A DNA stretch of 64,000 nt from JANQPD01 sp963715655 (lineage in GTDB: Bacteria > Bacteroidota > Bacteroidia > Flavobacteriales > Schleiferiaceae). Every line of letters begins with the position of its first letter. The first letter of the stretch is position 1. The stretch spans positions 2,418,001 to 2,482,000 of the forward strand of contig OY970262.1 of NCBI GenBank assembly GCA_963715655.1, written 5' to 3'. Made by a program: the position numbers and the translations under genes. Under the pieces are notes generated by a model. The model searched no databases and was not told the origin of the DNA. It was given only the letters and a program-made list of their open reading frames with translations. Below, piece by piece: positions 50,600 through 59,324 of this stretch.

Positions 50600-51973
50600 A
50601 TGCGCCCAATAAAAAAAATTTACGATAATATTCTAGAAACCATCGGACATACGCCCATGATAAGGATGAATAAAATAGCCGAAAATATACCCGGAACTAT
50701 TTTAGCCAAAGTAGAATACTTTAATCCTGGGCATTCTGTTAAAGACCGTATGGCGCTTAAAATGATTGAAGATGCTGAAGCAGAGGGGAAAATAAAGCCG
50801 GGTGGAACTATAATTGAATGTACCTCGGGAAATACCGGAATGGGTTTAGCGCTTGCTGCGATTGTAAAAGGATACAAGCTTATTTGCACATTAAGCGATA
50901 AGCAGAGTAAAGAAAAAATGGATATTTTAAGAGCTATGGGTGCGCAAGTGCACGTTTGTCCTACCAACGTATCTCCAGAACATCCGGATAGCTATTATTC
51001 AGTGGCCTCACGTTTAAACAAAGAAATTCCAAACTCTTTTTACCCATATCAATATGATAATCCGGGTAACGCCTCGGCACATTATGAAAGCACTGGCCCC
51101 GAAATTTGGGAACAAACAGAAGGGAAAATAACCCATTTTGTAGTTGGTGTGGGCACTGGCGGAACTATTTCCGGTGTGGGGAAATACTTAAAAGAGAAAA
51201 ATCCTGACATTAAAATTTGGGGAGTAGATAGCTACGGTTCAGTATTTAAAAAATACCATGAAACAGGCATTTTTGATGAAAATGAAATTTACAGTTACAT
51301 AACGGAAGGCATTGGTGAAGACATTTTACCTAAAAATGTGGACTTTAGCGTAATTGATCATTTTGAAAAAGTAACCGATAAAGATGGTGCATTGGCCACT
51401 CGAGAATTGGCCAAAAAAGAAGGTTTGTTCATGGGATACTCTTGCGGTTCAGCTTTTCAGGGCTTACGTCAAATGAAGCATGAACTCAAAGAAAGTGATG
51501 TAGTAGTGGTGTTGTTTCATGACCATGGCAGCCGCTACGTGGGTAAAGTTTACAATGATGATTGGATGCGCGATCGTGGTTTTTTAAATAATGAAAATAG
51601 TACTGCGCAAGATTTAGTACGCAAGCATCAAAACTTAAAATTGGTAACGGTAAAAAGCAGTGAACTTGTTTCTCATGCGGTGCAACGGATGCAAGAATTT
51701 GGTATTTCTCAACTTCCCGTTAAAGATGAAAATGGTTTTGTAGGTTCTTTAGATGACAGCAAACTATTTAAAAGCTTAGTGTCTGACCCTGAGATAGGTG
51801 GCAAGCAAGTGAAAGAAGTGATGGGTGCTGCATATCCCGTGGTGGCTTATGATATGGATGTAAAAGAAGTGGCCAAACACATTACTAAAGAGAACAATGC
51901 GGTATTGGTAAGTTTACCTGATGGAGAACATCATATTATTACGAAGCATGATGTGATTGGAGCATTGAGTTAA
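50600..51973 (+). CDS. cystathionine beta-synthase (PLP enzyme with CBS pair)
   Basis: A 457-residue fused protein. The PLP-dependent fold II domain (about 1-330) has the Schiff-base Lys in HSVKDRMALKMIE, the substrate loop CTSGNTGMGLALA, a phosphate-binding GVGTGGTISGVGKYL and YSCGSAFQGL. The C-terminal part (about 335-457) holds two CBS modules: VSHAVQRMQEFGISQLPV and YPVVAYDMDVKEVAKHI. This architecture is cystathionine beta-synthase-like; a cysteine synthase role is the alternative. A CBS pair usually senses adenosine compounds such as S-adenosylmethionine. It appears to stand alone, followed by a long noncoding repeat tract. Confidence 0.88.
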   Translation: MRPIKKIYDNILETIGHTPMIRMNKIAENIPGTILAKVEYFNPGHSVKDRMALKMIEDAEAEGKIKPGGTIIECTSGNTGMGLALAAIVKGYKLICTLSDKQSKEKMDILRAMGAQVHVCPTNVSPEHPDSYYSVASRLNKEIPNSFYPYQYDNPGNASAHYESTGPEIWEQTEGKITHFVVGVGTGGTISGVGKYLKEKNPDIKIWGVDSYGSVFKKYHETGIFDENEIYSYITEGIGEDILPKNVDFSVIDHFEKVTDKDGALATRELAKKEGLFMGYSCGSAFQGLRQMKHELKESDVVVVLFHDHGSRYVGKVYNDDWMRDRGFLNNENSTAQDLVRKHQNLKLVTVKSSELVSHAVQRMQEFGISQLPVKDENGFVGSLDDSKLFKSLVSDPEIGGKQVKEVMGAAYPVVAYDMDVKEVAKHITKENNAVLVSLPDGEHHIITKHDVIGALS

Positions 51974-52671
51974 GTTGCTTGGAGGAACAATGGTTAAAGA
52001 ACGAAGGTTGAAAGCTTGCCTGCTGAAGTAGAGGGGTGAGGAACGAGCCAAGGGAAAATTAAAACTAGTAGCAAATTTGATGGTCTTAAAACGCGATGCA
52101 ATCGCGTACTATCGCCCTGAGCTAGCTTTTATGCGTGTTATCGGTTACTCTCTAAATCGTGTAAACTTTATATTAATTAGGAACGCGATGCAATCGCGCA
52201 CCAGCGCACTGAGCCTTAATTAGGAACAGGATGCAATCGCGTACCAGCGCACTGAGCCTTAATTAGGAACAGGATGCAATCGCGTACTATCGCCCTGAGC
52301 TAGCTATTATGCGTGTTATCGGTTACTCTCTAAATCGTGTAAACTTTATATTAATTAGGAACGCGATGCAATCGCCCACCAGCGCACTGAGCCTTAATTA
52401 GGAACGGGATGCAATCGCCTACCAGCGCACTGAGCCTTAATTAAGAACGGGATACCAATCACGTACCAACGAACTGAGCCTGATCGATTAGAGTGGTGAG
52501 GAACGAGCCGAGGGAGAATTAAAACTAGCAGCAAATTTGATGGGCTTGAAGCGTGATGCAATCGGGTACCAGCAATGATTTTAACTAAAAGATTTACTTT
52601 TACTATCTAATTTAAAGCTTCGTATATCTTAGGGTATTCCGCAACACAACGTTGAAGCAACCTCATACTTC
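51974..52671. repeat. nested satellite-like repeat array in a 698-base gap
   Basis: GATGCAATCG-type words start at 52095, 52187, 52230, 52273, 52365, 52408, 52451 (degenerate) and 52555. The spacings are 92, 43, 43, 92, 43, 43 and 104, so a 178-bp super-unit (92+43+43) is repeated twice in tandem. The 43-bp unit reads GATGCAATCGCGTACCAGCG and then CACTGAGCCTTAATTAGGAA. CGCGAT-GCA-ATCGCG forms a hairpin. An outer ~80-bp direct repeat (52031 and 52491, GTGAGGAACGAGCC...) brackets the array. No coding frame is supported. Confidence 0.9.
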
Positions 52672-53412
52672 ATGAAAATAATCTCCACCGTACCCTCACA
52701 AACTGAACTTCTTTACTATTTAGGTTTAGAGAAACAAGTGCAGGGTATAACAGCCTATTGTGTGCATCCTAAACATTGGCTACAAGAAAAAACAGTTATA
52801 GGAGGCACCAAAGATTTAAAACTTGATTTGATTGAATCACTAAAACCTGATTTAATTTTAGGTAACCACGAAGAAAATGTAAAGGAGCAAATTGAGCGTT
52901 TACAGCAAAATTTTAAAGTACATATTAGCCATATTGAATCAGTAGAAGACGCGCTAAACATGATTTTAGAAGTGGGTGCCCTGACAAATACCCGTACGAA
53001 AGCAAAAATGTTAATAGCTGAAATACAAACACTTCGCGCCAAGCTAGAAAAACCAAAACAGAAAAAAAGAGTTGCTTATTTTATTTGGAATGAGCCAATG
53101 ATGCTAGCCGGAAAAAACACTTTTATTGGAAAAATGCTGGAAGAAGCAGGCTTTGAAAATGTAGCTCCACTAAGCGAGCAGCGCTATCCACAAATTGCAT
53201 TTGACAAAATTACTTCGCTTAAAGCTGACGTGCTTTTACTTTCTTCTGAACCATTTAGTTTTACTACCAAACACCTACATCATTTGGCGCAAGCCAACCC
53301 TACATGCCTATGCAAAATTGTTGATGGAGAACTGTTTAGCTGGTACGGTAATAGAATGCTTTTAGCCTTTAAATATTTACAGCAATTGCAACAAGAAATA
53401 CGCTTACGTTAA
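52672..53412 (+). CDS. BtuF-like helical-backbone metal/cobalamin receptor without signal peptide
   Basis: A 246-residue protein of the class III periplasmic-binding fold: STVPSQTELLYYLGLEKQVQG, the conserved VIGGTKDLKLDLIESLKPDL, a long backbone helix (LNMILEVGALTNTRTKAKML) and the second lobe with VAYFIWNEPMMLAGKNTFIG and GFENVAPLSEQRYPQIAFD. Such proteins bind cobalamin or heme/iron chelates for ABC import. Here no signal peptide or lipobox is visible, so it may act in the cytoplasm or enter the periplasm by another path. Its stop region overlaps pyrD by 9 bases (convergent). No transporter gene is adjacent. Confidence 0.85.
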   Translation: MKIISTVPSQTELLYYLGLEKQVQGITAYCVHPKHWLQEKTVIGGTKDLKLDLIESLKPDLILGNHEENVKEQIERLQQNFKVHISHIESVEDALNMILEVGALTNTRTKAKMLIAEIQTLRAKLEKPKQKKRVAYFIWNEPMMLAGKNTFIGKMLEEAGFENVAPLSEQRYPQIAFDKITSLKADVLLLSSEPFSFTTKHLHHLAQANPTCLCKIVDGELFSWYGNRMLLAFKYLQQLQQEIRLR

Positions 53413-54429
53413 GCCAGCACAAATACGCTTAACCATACCCGGACCTTCATAAATAAAACCCGTATATACCTGTACTAAGCTGGCTCCCGCATCTAATTTT
53501 TCTTGCGCATCGGCTGCGGTAAATATTCCACCAACGGCAATTATAGGAAAGCTTCGTTTACTTTTTTCCGACAAATATTTTACCACTTCAGTAGATCTTG
53601 CTCTTACTGGTTTTCCACTTAATCCCCCCATACCAATTTCGTTGATACGCGCATCAGAAGTTGCCAAACCTGCCCTATTAATAGTGGTATTGGTGGCAAT
53701 TACGCCCGCAATTTTAGTTTCAGCCACAATATCTACAATATCATTAAGCTGACCTTCGGTTAAATCGGGTGCGATTTTTAAAAGGATAGGTTTAGGTGCT
53801 TTCTTTTTTAAATTCTCAGTTTGTAACTGCGAAAGTAAATTGGTAAGCGGTTCTTTTTCTTGTAAATCTCTGAGATTTGGTGTGTTTGGTGAAGAAACGT
53901 TTATTACGAAATAATCTACGTAATCAAAAAGCTTTTCAAAGCAAATTAAATAATCTTTTGCGGCTTCATCATTAGGTGTAGTCTTGTTTTTTCCAATATT
54001 TCCACCAATAATCAACTGTTTATTTCTACGCTTTTTTAAGCGTTTAACCAATGCATCTACACCTTGATTATTAAAGCCCATACGGTTTATTACCGCCTCA
54101 TCTTTGGGTAATCTAAAAAGGCGCGGCAATTCATTTCCGGCCTGTGGTTTGGGTGTTACGGTGCCCACTTCAATAAATCCGAAACCATAGTTAGCTAACT
54201 CTTCATAGAGCTTACCATCTTTATCAAAACCCGCAGCAAGTCCTACCGGATTTGCAAAACTTAATCCAAAAACTTCACGCCTAAGTTTCTCGCTAGGCTG
54301 ATACAATCCTTTAATCACTCCGGCTACACCGGGAATTCGTTGTGTATTTTTAATAACCGAAAAGGTGAAGTGATGCACCTTTTCGGGATCATATTTAAAA
54401 AATAAAGGACGGATGATTGATTTGTACAT
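53404..54429 (-). CDS. pyrD: quinone-dependent dihydroorotate dehydrogenase
   Basis: A 341-residue class 2 enzyme with the N-terminal membrane-association helices (MYKSIIRPLFFKYDPEKVHH) seen in the quinone-linked form. FMN- and substrate-binding motifs: LSFANPVGLAAGFDKDGKLY, EVGTVTPKPQAGNELPRLFR, NRMGFNNQGVD, the catalytic Ser region VINVSSPNTPNLRDLQ, PILLKIAPDLTE, IATNTTINR, GGLSGKPVRARST and IIAVGGIFTAADAQEKLDAG. It oxidises dihydroorotate in pyrimidine synthesis, donating electrons to menaquinone. A TATTTTTG box lies 17 bases upstream of the start. Confidence 0.97.
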   Translation of the reverse strand: MYKSIIRPLFFKYDPEKVHHFTFSVIKNTQRIPGVAGVIKGLYQPSEKLRREVFGLSFANPVGLAAGFDKDGKLYEELANYGFGFIEVGTVTPKPQAGNELPRLFRLPKDEAVINRMGFNNQGVDALVKRLKKRRNKQLIIGGNIGKNKTTPNDEAAKDYLICFEKLFDYVDYFVINVSSPNTPNLRDLQEKEPLTNLLSQLQTENLKKKAPKPILLKIAPDLTEGQLNDIVDIVAETKIAGVIATNTTINRAGLATSDARINEIGMGGLSGKPVRARSTEVVKYLSEKSKRSFPIIAVGGIFTAADAQEKLDAGASLVQVYTGFIYEGPGMVKRICAGLT

Positions 54430-54509
54430 GCCAAGAATTTAGCTGCAAAAATACATTGGACGCAACTAATGCTTTCAATAGTTTTAAAGCTAATTGGGCA
54501 GCGCAGCTT

Positions 54510-55115
54510 TTATTTTATTGTAACTTTTTTGTAAGCGGTTACGCCTAAATATTCTTCTACCTCCGGCAAGGTCATTTTGCTAAAATCGGGTAGCGTTTTA
54601 AATGTACCTGGCACCACTATAATGGGTAATGTTTGTCCCGCTTCGCCTTTATCAGGTAGCGTTTTAAATGTACCTGGCACCACTACCATTTTGTAATATT
54701 GTGCTTGCACAGGAATTTGGGTTTCGTTGTCGCTTTCACGTTTGTAAAATTCTATTTCTCCCGGGTACAAAATGAAATCGTAATTGGTGCTAAAACCGTT
54801 GTTATAAAATATTGCCGGCATAGGAAGTTGGCCATCATCTGGTAGAATGTAATAACCTAAAACTAAACCACCATCTAAAACAGTATTGGTTAATTCAGGA
54901 AAATCTGCTAAAGCGAAAAAACCGTAATCGGCATTTCCAAAAACGCCAGACTCAATCCAAGCACTCGGTAATACTTCATATTCAAAAGCTTGAATATTAA
55001 CTTGGCCGTCCAAACCATCAAAACCCGCAGGGCCCTGCGGCCCACGTGGACCTTCTTTTGAACATGACATGGAGATAATCGTAATAGCGAATAGAGAAAA
55101 TAAGAGCTTTTTCAT
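54510..55115 (-). CDS. collagen-like lipoprotein with an internal repeat
   Basis: 201 residues from ATG 55115 (MKKLLFSLFAITIISMSC, lipobox Cys18, then SKEG); the longer frame from 55163 precedes the signal. Directly after the lipobox is a Gly-X-Y stretch, GPRGPQGPAGFDGLDGQ, as in short collagen-like lipoproteins of Bacteroidetes. The central part is beta-rich and tyrosine-rich. Two identical copies of VVPGTFKTLPD occur 22 residues apart near the C-terminus and derive from a 31-bp exact DNA repeat. Function unknown; possibly a surface anchor with a short collagen-like stalk. Confidence 0.8.
   Translation of the reverse strand: MKKLLFSLFAITIISMSCSKEGPRGPQGPAGFDGLDGQVNIQAFEYEVLPSAWIESGVFGNADYGFFALADFPELTNTVLDGGLVLGYYILPDDGQLPMPAIFYNNGFSTNYDFILYPGEIEFYKRESDNETQIPVQAQYYKMVVVPGTFKTLPDKGEAGQTLPIIVVPGTFKTLPDFSKMTLPEVEEYLGVTAYKKVTIK
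54589..54685. repeat. 31-bp direct repeat within the collagen-like lipoprotein gene
   Basis: GGTAGCGTTTTAAATGTACC and its next 11 bases are identical at 54589-54619 and 54655-54685. The 66-base offset is a multiple of three, so both copies encode VVPGTFKTLPD in the same frame. Confidence 0.95.
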
Positions 55116-55178
55116 TTTTATTAATTTTATTTGATATACGGTACAAAACAAAAGGTGCGCCAAGTTTTAAACTACGGC

Positions 55179-55210
55179 AAAAAAAATCCCTGCTCTTATA
55201 AAGCAGGGAC
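55179..55210 (-). terminator. rho-independent terminator after the peroxiredoxin gene
   Basis: On the minus strand GTCCCTGC (55210-55203) pairs with GCAGGGA (55193-55187), then eight T residues (55186-55179). It begins 22 bases after the stop. Confidence 0.92.
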
Positions 55211-55232
55211 TTTTCTTTATAAAAAATGCTAT

Positions 55233-55865
55233 TTAATTAGCACTCAAGTAGCTTGCAACACCATCATGTGTAGCATTCATACCTTCTTTGCCTTCATCCC
55301 AATTTGCAGGACAAACCTCTCCTTTTTCTTCATTAAACTGTAAAGCTTTTACCATACGAATAGCTTCATCTACATTTCGGCCCAACGGTAAATCGTTTAC
55401 AATTTGATGACGCACAACACCTTCTTTATCTATTAAAAACAAACCACGATAGGCTATCATTTCACCTTCTGCTTGCATTTCATCATGCTCATCAAAGAAA
55501 TAATTTCCTGCTAAAACATCATAATTAGCACTAATTGTTTTGTTAGTATCTGCTACAATAGGGTATGTAATTCCTTCTATACCTCCTTTATCTTTAGGTA
55601 CTTGTAACCATCCCCAATGGCTTTGCTCTGTATCGGTACTGGCCGCCACTATTTCTACGCCTAATTTTTTAAAATCTTCTAATCTGCTTTGGAATGCATG
55701 TAATTCAGTAGGACAAACAAATGTGAAATCTTTAGGATAAAAGAATAAGATTACATGCTTTTTACCTAAGTACTGATCTAAAGAAAAATCATCTACAATT
55801 TCTTCTCCATTAATTACTGCTGCTGCTGTAAAGCTTGGTGCTTTTTTACCAACTAATACGCCCAT
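55233..55865 (-). CDS. 2-Cys peroxiredoxin (AhpC/Prx1 type)
   Basis: A 210-residue typical 2-Cys peroxiredoxin. The peroxidatic Cys51 lies in FYPKDFTFVCPTELHAF with Thr48 as in the PxxxTxxC motif, and the resolving Cys185 in GEVCPANWDEG. AASTDTEQSHWGWLQVP and GLFLIDKEGVVRHQIVNDLP are standard. It reduces hydrogen peroxide and organic peroxides in the cytoplasm. GG and YF motifs linked with sensitivity to over-oxidation are partly present (GGIEG; the end ASYLSAN lacks YF). A promoter at 55930-55960 and a terminator make it a single-gene unit. Confidence 0.95.
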   Translation of the reverse strand: MGVLVGKKAPSFTAAAVINGEEIVDDFSLDQYLGKKHVILFFYPKDFTFVCPTELHAFQSRLEDFKKLGVEIVAASTDTEQSHWGWLQVPKDKGGIEGITYPIVADTNKTISANYDVLAGNYFFDEHDEMQAEGEMIAYRGLFLIDKEGVVRHQIVNDLPLGRNVDEAIRMVKALQFNEEKGEVCPANWDEGKEGMNATHDGVASYLSAN

Positions 55866-55929
55866 ATTTATTCTATTTAAATTTAATTTAAGTTTTTGCT
55901 TATCAAAATCTTACTTTTAATAACTGATG

Positions 55930-55960
55930 CAAATATATGGGCTTAAAAAAGGCTTCACAA
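55930..55960 (-). promoter_or_regulatory. Bacteroidetes-type promoter of the peroxiredoxin gene
   Basis: On the minus strand TTG (55960-55958), a 20-base spacer, then TATATTTG (55937-55930). The -7 box is exact and the spacer is one base longer than the norm. The leader would be about 60 bases. Confidence 0.55.
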
Positions 55961-56060
55961 CTCTATGCCATTAGTTGTATCTATTGGCAACACAACATAC
56001 ACCTATAATACTAAAAATTGTGAAAGCTGTGGCATCAAAATGTATAATGTATTATGCTGA

Positions 56061-56101
56061 GCGCTGTTTTAAGGAGTATTTATGCAACATTTAAAACACA
56101 C
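56061..56101 (-). repeat. dispersed ~40-bp hairpin repeat, copy C
   Basis: Minus-strand TGTGTTTTAAATGTTGCATA...CTCCTTAAAACAGC. GTTTTAA and TTAAAAC form the outer stem and ATG-TTG-CAT an inner one. It sits in the 250-base gap (55866-56115) between the peroxiredoxin promoter and the ZIP gene end. Confidence 0.65.
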
Positions 56102-56115
56102 TACAGTATAACTTT

Positions 56116-56817
56116 TTAATGTACTGATGAAAACCAGGCAACCACCACCGCAAAAATGGTAACTGCCAGCTTTTGAAAGTTGAATTTGTGCGAAGCACTG
56201 CTTTCAAAAAGTATGGTAGTAGAAATATGTAAAAACAATCCAAACACCACCGCTGTAATTTCTTTACTATAGGCTTGGATGATTGGAAAAACATCGCCCA
56301 CCAATACGCCCAAAGGAGCCACTGCTGCAAAAGCAATTAAGCCAAAGGCAATTTTAACTTTGCTTAATTTTAATTGTAACAACATGGTGGCGTAAATAAT
56401 ACTCACCGGAAATTTATGAATAACCACTGCCCAAAGCATGGTATTTTTACTATGTGCATCTGCGTGGGCGCCAATGGGTAAGCTCTCTAATAATGCGTGT
56501 ACAAAAAGTGCTATAAGAATACTTAAGGGCAATACGCCAGATTTTAACTGATCTACATGTTTGTGACCATGCTCCATACCCTTACTAAAAAACTCAAGCA
56601 CTAATTGTATGAAAAACCCTATCATAATATACAAACCCACTACATGATTATGCCCTGCATAAATTTCAGGTAAAAGGTGAAAAATACCAATGCTTAACAA
56701 ATACGCACCGCTAAAAATTAAAAGAAATTTTACTACACCATTACCTTTACTTTTTAACAAAAAAGCCACAAGGGTGCCGGTTAGTACCGATAGAAAAAGG
56801 TATAAATACGCGCTCAT
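56116..56817 (-). CDS. ZIP-family metal transporter
   Basis: A 233-residue protein with eight predicted membrane helices. Metal-site motifs are in helix 4 (ALFVHALLESLPIGAHADAH: His and Glu/His of HALxES) and helix 5 (WAVVIHKFPVSIIYATMLLQ: HKFP). A cytoplasmic His-rich loop (GMEHGHKHVDQLK) lies before helix 4. ZIP proteins import zinc or related divalent metals into the cytoplasm. The start overlaps the methyltransferase stop by one base (TAATG). Substrate could be zinc, iron or manganese. Confidence 0.88.
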   Translation of the reverse strand: MSAYLYLFLSVLTGTLVAFLLKSKGNGVVKFLLIFSGAYLLSIGIFHLLPEIYAGHNHVVGLYIMIGFFIQLVLEFFSKGMEHGHKHVDQLKSGVLPLSILIALFVHALLESLPIGAHADAHSKNTMLWAVVIHKFPVSIIYATMLLQLKLSKVKIAFGLIAFAAVAPLGVLVGDVFPIIQAYSKEITAVVFGLFLHISTTILFESSASHKFNFQKLAVTIFAVVVAWFSSVH

Positions 56818-57548
56818 TACAGTTGGGCAAATAAAATCAATCGTTCGGAATTACGCTCGTCAAAAGCATTTAATTGGAAGTCGCCATAGCTGCTCACTAT
56901 TTTTAAGCGTGCTTTTTCAAACATTTGTTTAAAATCGGCAAGCGTAAAAAGTTGCACCTTTTCTTCAAAATTATAAGTTTGCCCTTTATCGCTAAAGCTG
57001 ATGGATTTAATCACCCGTTCATCTCGTATACTGCGATTAATTTTAAATTGAATTCCTTCTACGGTAACCAATTCATCTTGCACCAAACCCAATTGCACTT
57101 TCGTAACATTCATAAAATCTAGCACCAAAAACCCGTTCGGTTGTAAGGCTTCGGCTATTCGGTTTATAGCCTCTTGATTTTCTGTAACATCACTAAAATA
57201 GCCAAAGCTGGTAAATAAATTGAAAATAAAATGGAACCTGTTTTTACCAAAGGTTTGGCGCATATCACCCTGCTCAAACTCTAATGTCTGATTTTCAAAT
57301 TGGCTGGCGTACGTAATATTGGTGGCCGATAAATCTAAACCAACCACATGATACCCAAGTTTATTTAAGAAGATGGAATGCCTGCCTCGGCCACAAGCTA
57401 AATCTAAAATTTGCTGAGTGGCAGTAGGTTTTAGTTTTTCTACCAACCGTCTGATAAGTGCCTGTGCATCGTTGTCATCGCGGTGCTTGTATAAAATGTG
57501 GTAATACGGACTGTCAAACCAATCTCTATACCATTTGCCATTTTTCAT
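56817..57548 (-). CDS. class I SAM-dependent methyltransferase
   Basis: A 243-residue methyltransferase. The SAM site is ILDLACGRGRHSIFLNKLGY with HVVGLDLSATNI, and the later FIFNLFTSFGYFSD and FLVLDFMNVTKV are typical of the small-molecule methyltransferase group with LDL(A/G)CGxGR. The N-terminal YRDWFDSPYYHILYKHRDDN is a conserved phrase of the Bacteroidetes subgroup. Target unknown. A TACTTTTG box ends 4 bases before the start codon, an unusual position. Coupled to the ZIP gene by a one-base overlap. Confidence 0.85.
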   Translation of the reverse strand: MKNGKWYRDWFDSPYYHILYKHRDDNDAQALIRRLVEKLKPTATQQILDLACGRGRHSIFLNKLGYHVVGLDLSATNITYASQFENQTLEFEQGDMRQTFGKNRFHFIFNLFTSFGYFSDVTENQEAINRIAEALQPNGFLVLDFMNVTKVQLGLVQDELVTVEGIQFKINRSIRDERVIKSISFSDKGQTYNFEEKVQLFTLADFKQMFEKARLKIVSSYGDFQLNAFDERNSERLILFAQL

Positions 57549-57564
57549 GTGCCAAAAGTAGTTA

Positions 57565-58344
57565 TTAAAACAGGCTTAGCACAATATCTATTATACCTAA
57601 AAGTTTGGCTGATGAAACAGTTAAAATTACGATTAAAAGCCATTTGACATAGAGATTGGCTTTGGGTAAAAACAAAATGTATCGCGCACCCACAATAGCT
57701 CCGATTGTTTGACCAATGGCCAATGCAATACCGGGCAGCCAAGCCATATCTCCACTATACAAAAACACAAAAAAAGCGGGTAACACAAATAGAAAAGCTA
57801 AAAGTAACTTGATAATATTGGCATCGCGCAAGCTATATTTAGAAACTAACACTAACACGCTGAGCAACATAATACCTATGCCCATTTGAATAAAACCACC
57901 ATACACGGCAATTAAAAAAATAATGATCCATTGCAAAGCGGTTTTACGCTTAACATACACATCGGTAGCTTTTTGCCACTTCTGAGGCTTGTATAGCATG
58001 GTGAACAACAAGAATAACATAAAGAAACCAATAACCAAACGCAGTATTTCTGCATTTACTTCCACAGCTATAAAAGCACCTAAAACGGAACCCAAAATAG
58101 AAGGAATTAAATACCACTTTGCGTTTGCAAATAAGAATAACGTACGTGGAGTACGCCTTAAACTGCCCACCGCAGAAACGGTTTGCGCCAACGCTCCAAT
58201 GCGATTTGTAGCATTGGCAACATCAGCCGGAAAACCAAAAAATATGAGTAGTGAAAGTGTAATGGCCGAACCATTACCGGCTAACGTATTGATTACACCA
58301 GTAAGCAGTCCGCCAAAAAAAAGTAATATGTATGCGTAAATATC
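57565..58344 (-). CDS. TauE/SafE-type anion permease
   Basis: 259 residues from TTG 58344 (DIYAYILLFFGGLLTGVINT); the ATG-free longer frame begins 21 bases upstream. Eight or so membrane helices. Family motifs: GGLLTGVINTLAGNGSAITL (first repeat) and VYGGFIQMGIGIMLLSVLVL (second repeat). These permeases export or import sulfite, sulfonates or similar organic anions. It stands between the methyltransferase (17 bases) and rfbD (74 bases) on the same strand. Substrate cannot be inferred from the context. Confidence 0.88.
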   Translation of the reverse strand, partial: DIYAYILLFFGGLLTGVINTLAGNGSAITLSLLIFFGFPADVANATNRIGALAQTVSAVGSLRRTPRTLFLFANAKWYLIPSILGSVLGAFIAVEVNAEILRLVIGFFMLFLLFTMLYKPQKWQKATDVYVKRKTALQWIIIFLIAVYGGFIQMGIGIMLLSVLVLVSKYSLRDANIIKLLLAFLFVLPAFFVFLYSGDMAWLPGIALAIGQTIGAIVGARYILFLPKANLYVKWLLIVILTVSSAKLLGIIDIVLSLF

Positions 58345-58418
58345 CAAAGCGCTGCAAAAGAACAAATAAAAGAAAGGCTAAATTTTACACGAACCTAGCT
58401 ATTTTTAGCGTAGTTTTT

Positions 58419-59324
58419 TTACGCTCTGTTTTTCAGCTGGGCTTCAACTATTTTCAAGCCTTCTTCAAAACTATGGGGATTATAACCCAACTCCCTACGT
58501 GCTTTATCTAACACAAAACCGGTTTTTGGTGGCCGTTTTGCTGCTTGATTTAAGGTACTGCTACTTACAGGTTCTACTAAACTCACATCTAAATGATACG
58601 TTTTGCCCACCCGCTGCACCAGTTGTAATACACTCATAAAATCTGCTCCACTAATGTTATAAATGCCGGTGGCTTTTTGCTTGGCGGCCAAAATGCAACC
58701 GTCTGCTAAGTCTTCCGCTAAGGTTGGTGTTCTAAATTGGTCATCAACAACCGTAAGTTTTTTACCAGACTCTAAAGCTCCTTTTGCCCAAAGTACAATA
58801 TTGCTACGGCTCATTTCTTCGGCTACGCCAAATACCAAAACAGTGCGTAAAATGGCTGCTTTCACATCACTTTCTAAAATCAGTTTTTCCGCGTCAAGCT
58901 TGGTTTCACCGTAAAAACTTAAGGGTTTCGCTTCAGCTTGTTCGTCATACGGGCCGTCCTCTCCATCAAAAATAAAATCAGTACTAAGGTGTACTAAATG
59001 AATGTTATTTTTTGCACAGGCTGTAAGCAAATATTGCACAGCAGTAACATTTAATAGCTCCGCTCCTTCCTTATCTACTTCACAGGCGTCCACATTGGTC
59101 ATAGCGGCTGTGTGTATAATTACGTCCGGTTTTTCAGCGGCACAAATGGCGGCTACTTCCTTTTCTACCGTTATATCTAAGGGAAAATAAGTGTAACCCT
59201 TACCATCTTTCAATCGGTTTTTACCACGCGCGGTAGCTATTAGTGTTACGGTACTATCTTTTTTAAGCTTATGCACAAGCTTTTGGCCTAACAATCCGTT
59301 GCTACCGGTTACTAAAATCTTCAT
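58419..59324 (-). CDS. dTDP-4-dehydrorhamnose reductase-like SDR (RfbD type)
   Basis: A 301-residue SDR. The dinucleotide motif is ILVTGSNGLLGQKLVHKL (3-20). Other features: PDVIIHTAAMTNVDACEVDK, LVHLSTDFIFDGEDGPYDE, PLSFYGETKLDAEK (YxxxK), RTVLVFGVAEEM and GIYNISGADFMSVLQLVQ. These are typical of RfbD, which produces dTDP-L-rhamnose, but the other dTDP-rhamnose genes are absent here, so another sugar-nucleotide reductase role is possible. The start ATG overlaps the small PspC-like gene stop as ATGA. Confidence 0.85.
   Translation of the reverse strand: MKILVTGSNGLLGQKLVHKLKKDSTVTLIATARGKNRLKDGKGYTYFPLDITVEKEVAAICAAEKPDVIIHTAAMTNVDACEVDKEGAELLNVTAVQYLLTACAKNNIHLVHLSTDFIFDGEDGPYDEQAEAKPLSFYGETKLDAEKLILESDVKAAILRTVLVFGVAEEMSRSNIVLWAKGALESGKKLTVVDDQFRTPTLAEDLADGCILAAKQKATGIYNISGADFMSVLQLVQRVGKTYHLDVSLVEPVSSSTLNQAAKRPPKTGFVLDKARRELGYNPHSFEEGLKIVEAQLKNRA

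Noticed and set aside
52092..52460. CRISPR-like periodicity of GATGCAATCG words
   Set aside because: The intervals are themselves repeated (43 and 92 bp, with the same sequence each time), so there are no unique spacers, and no cas genes are near.
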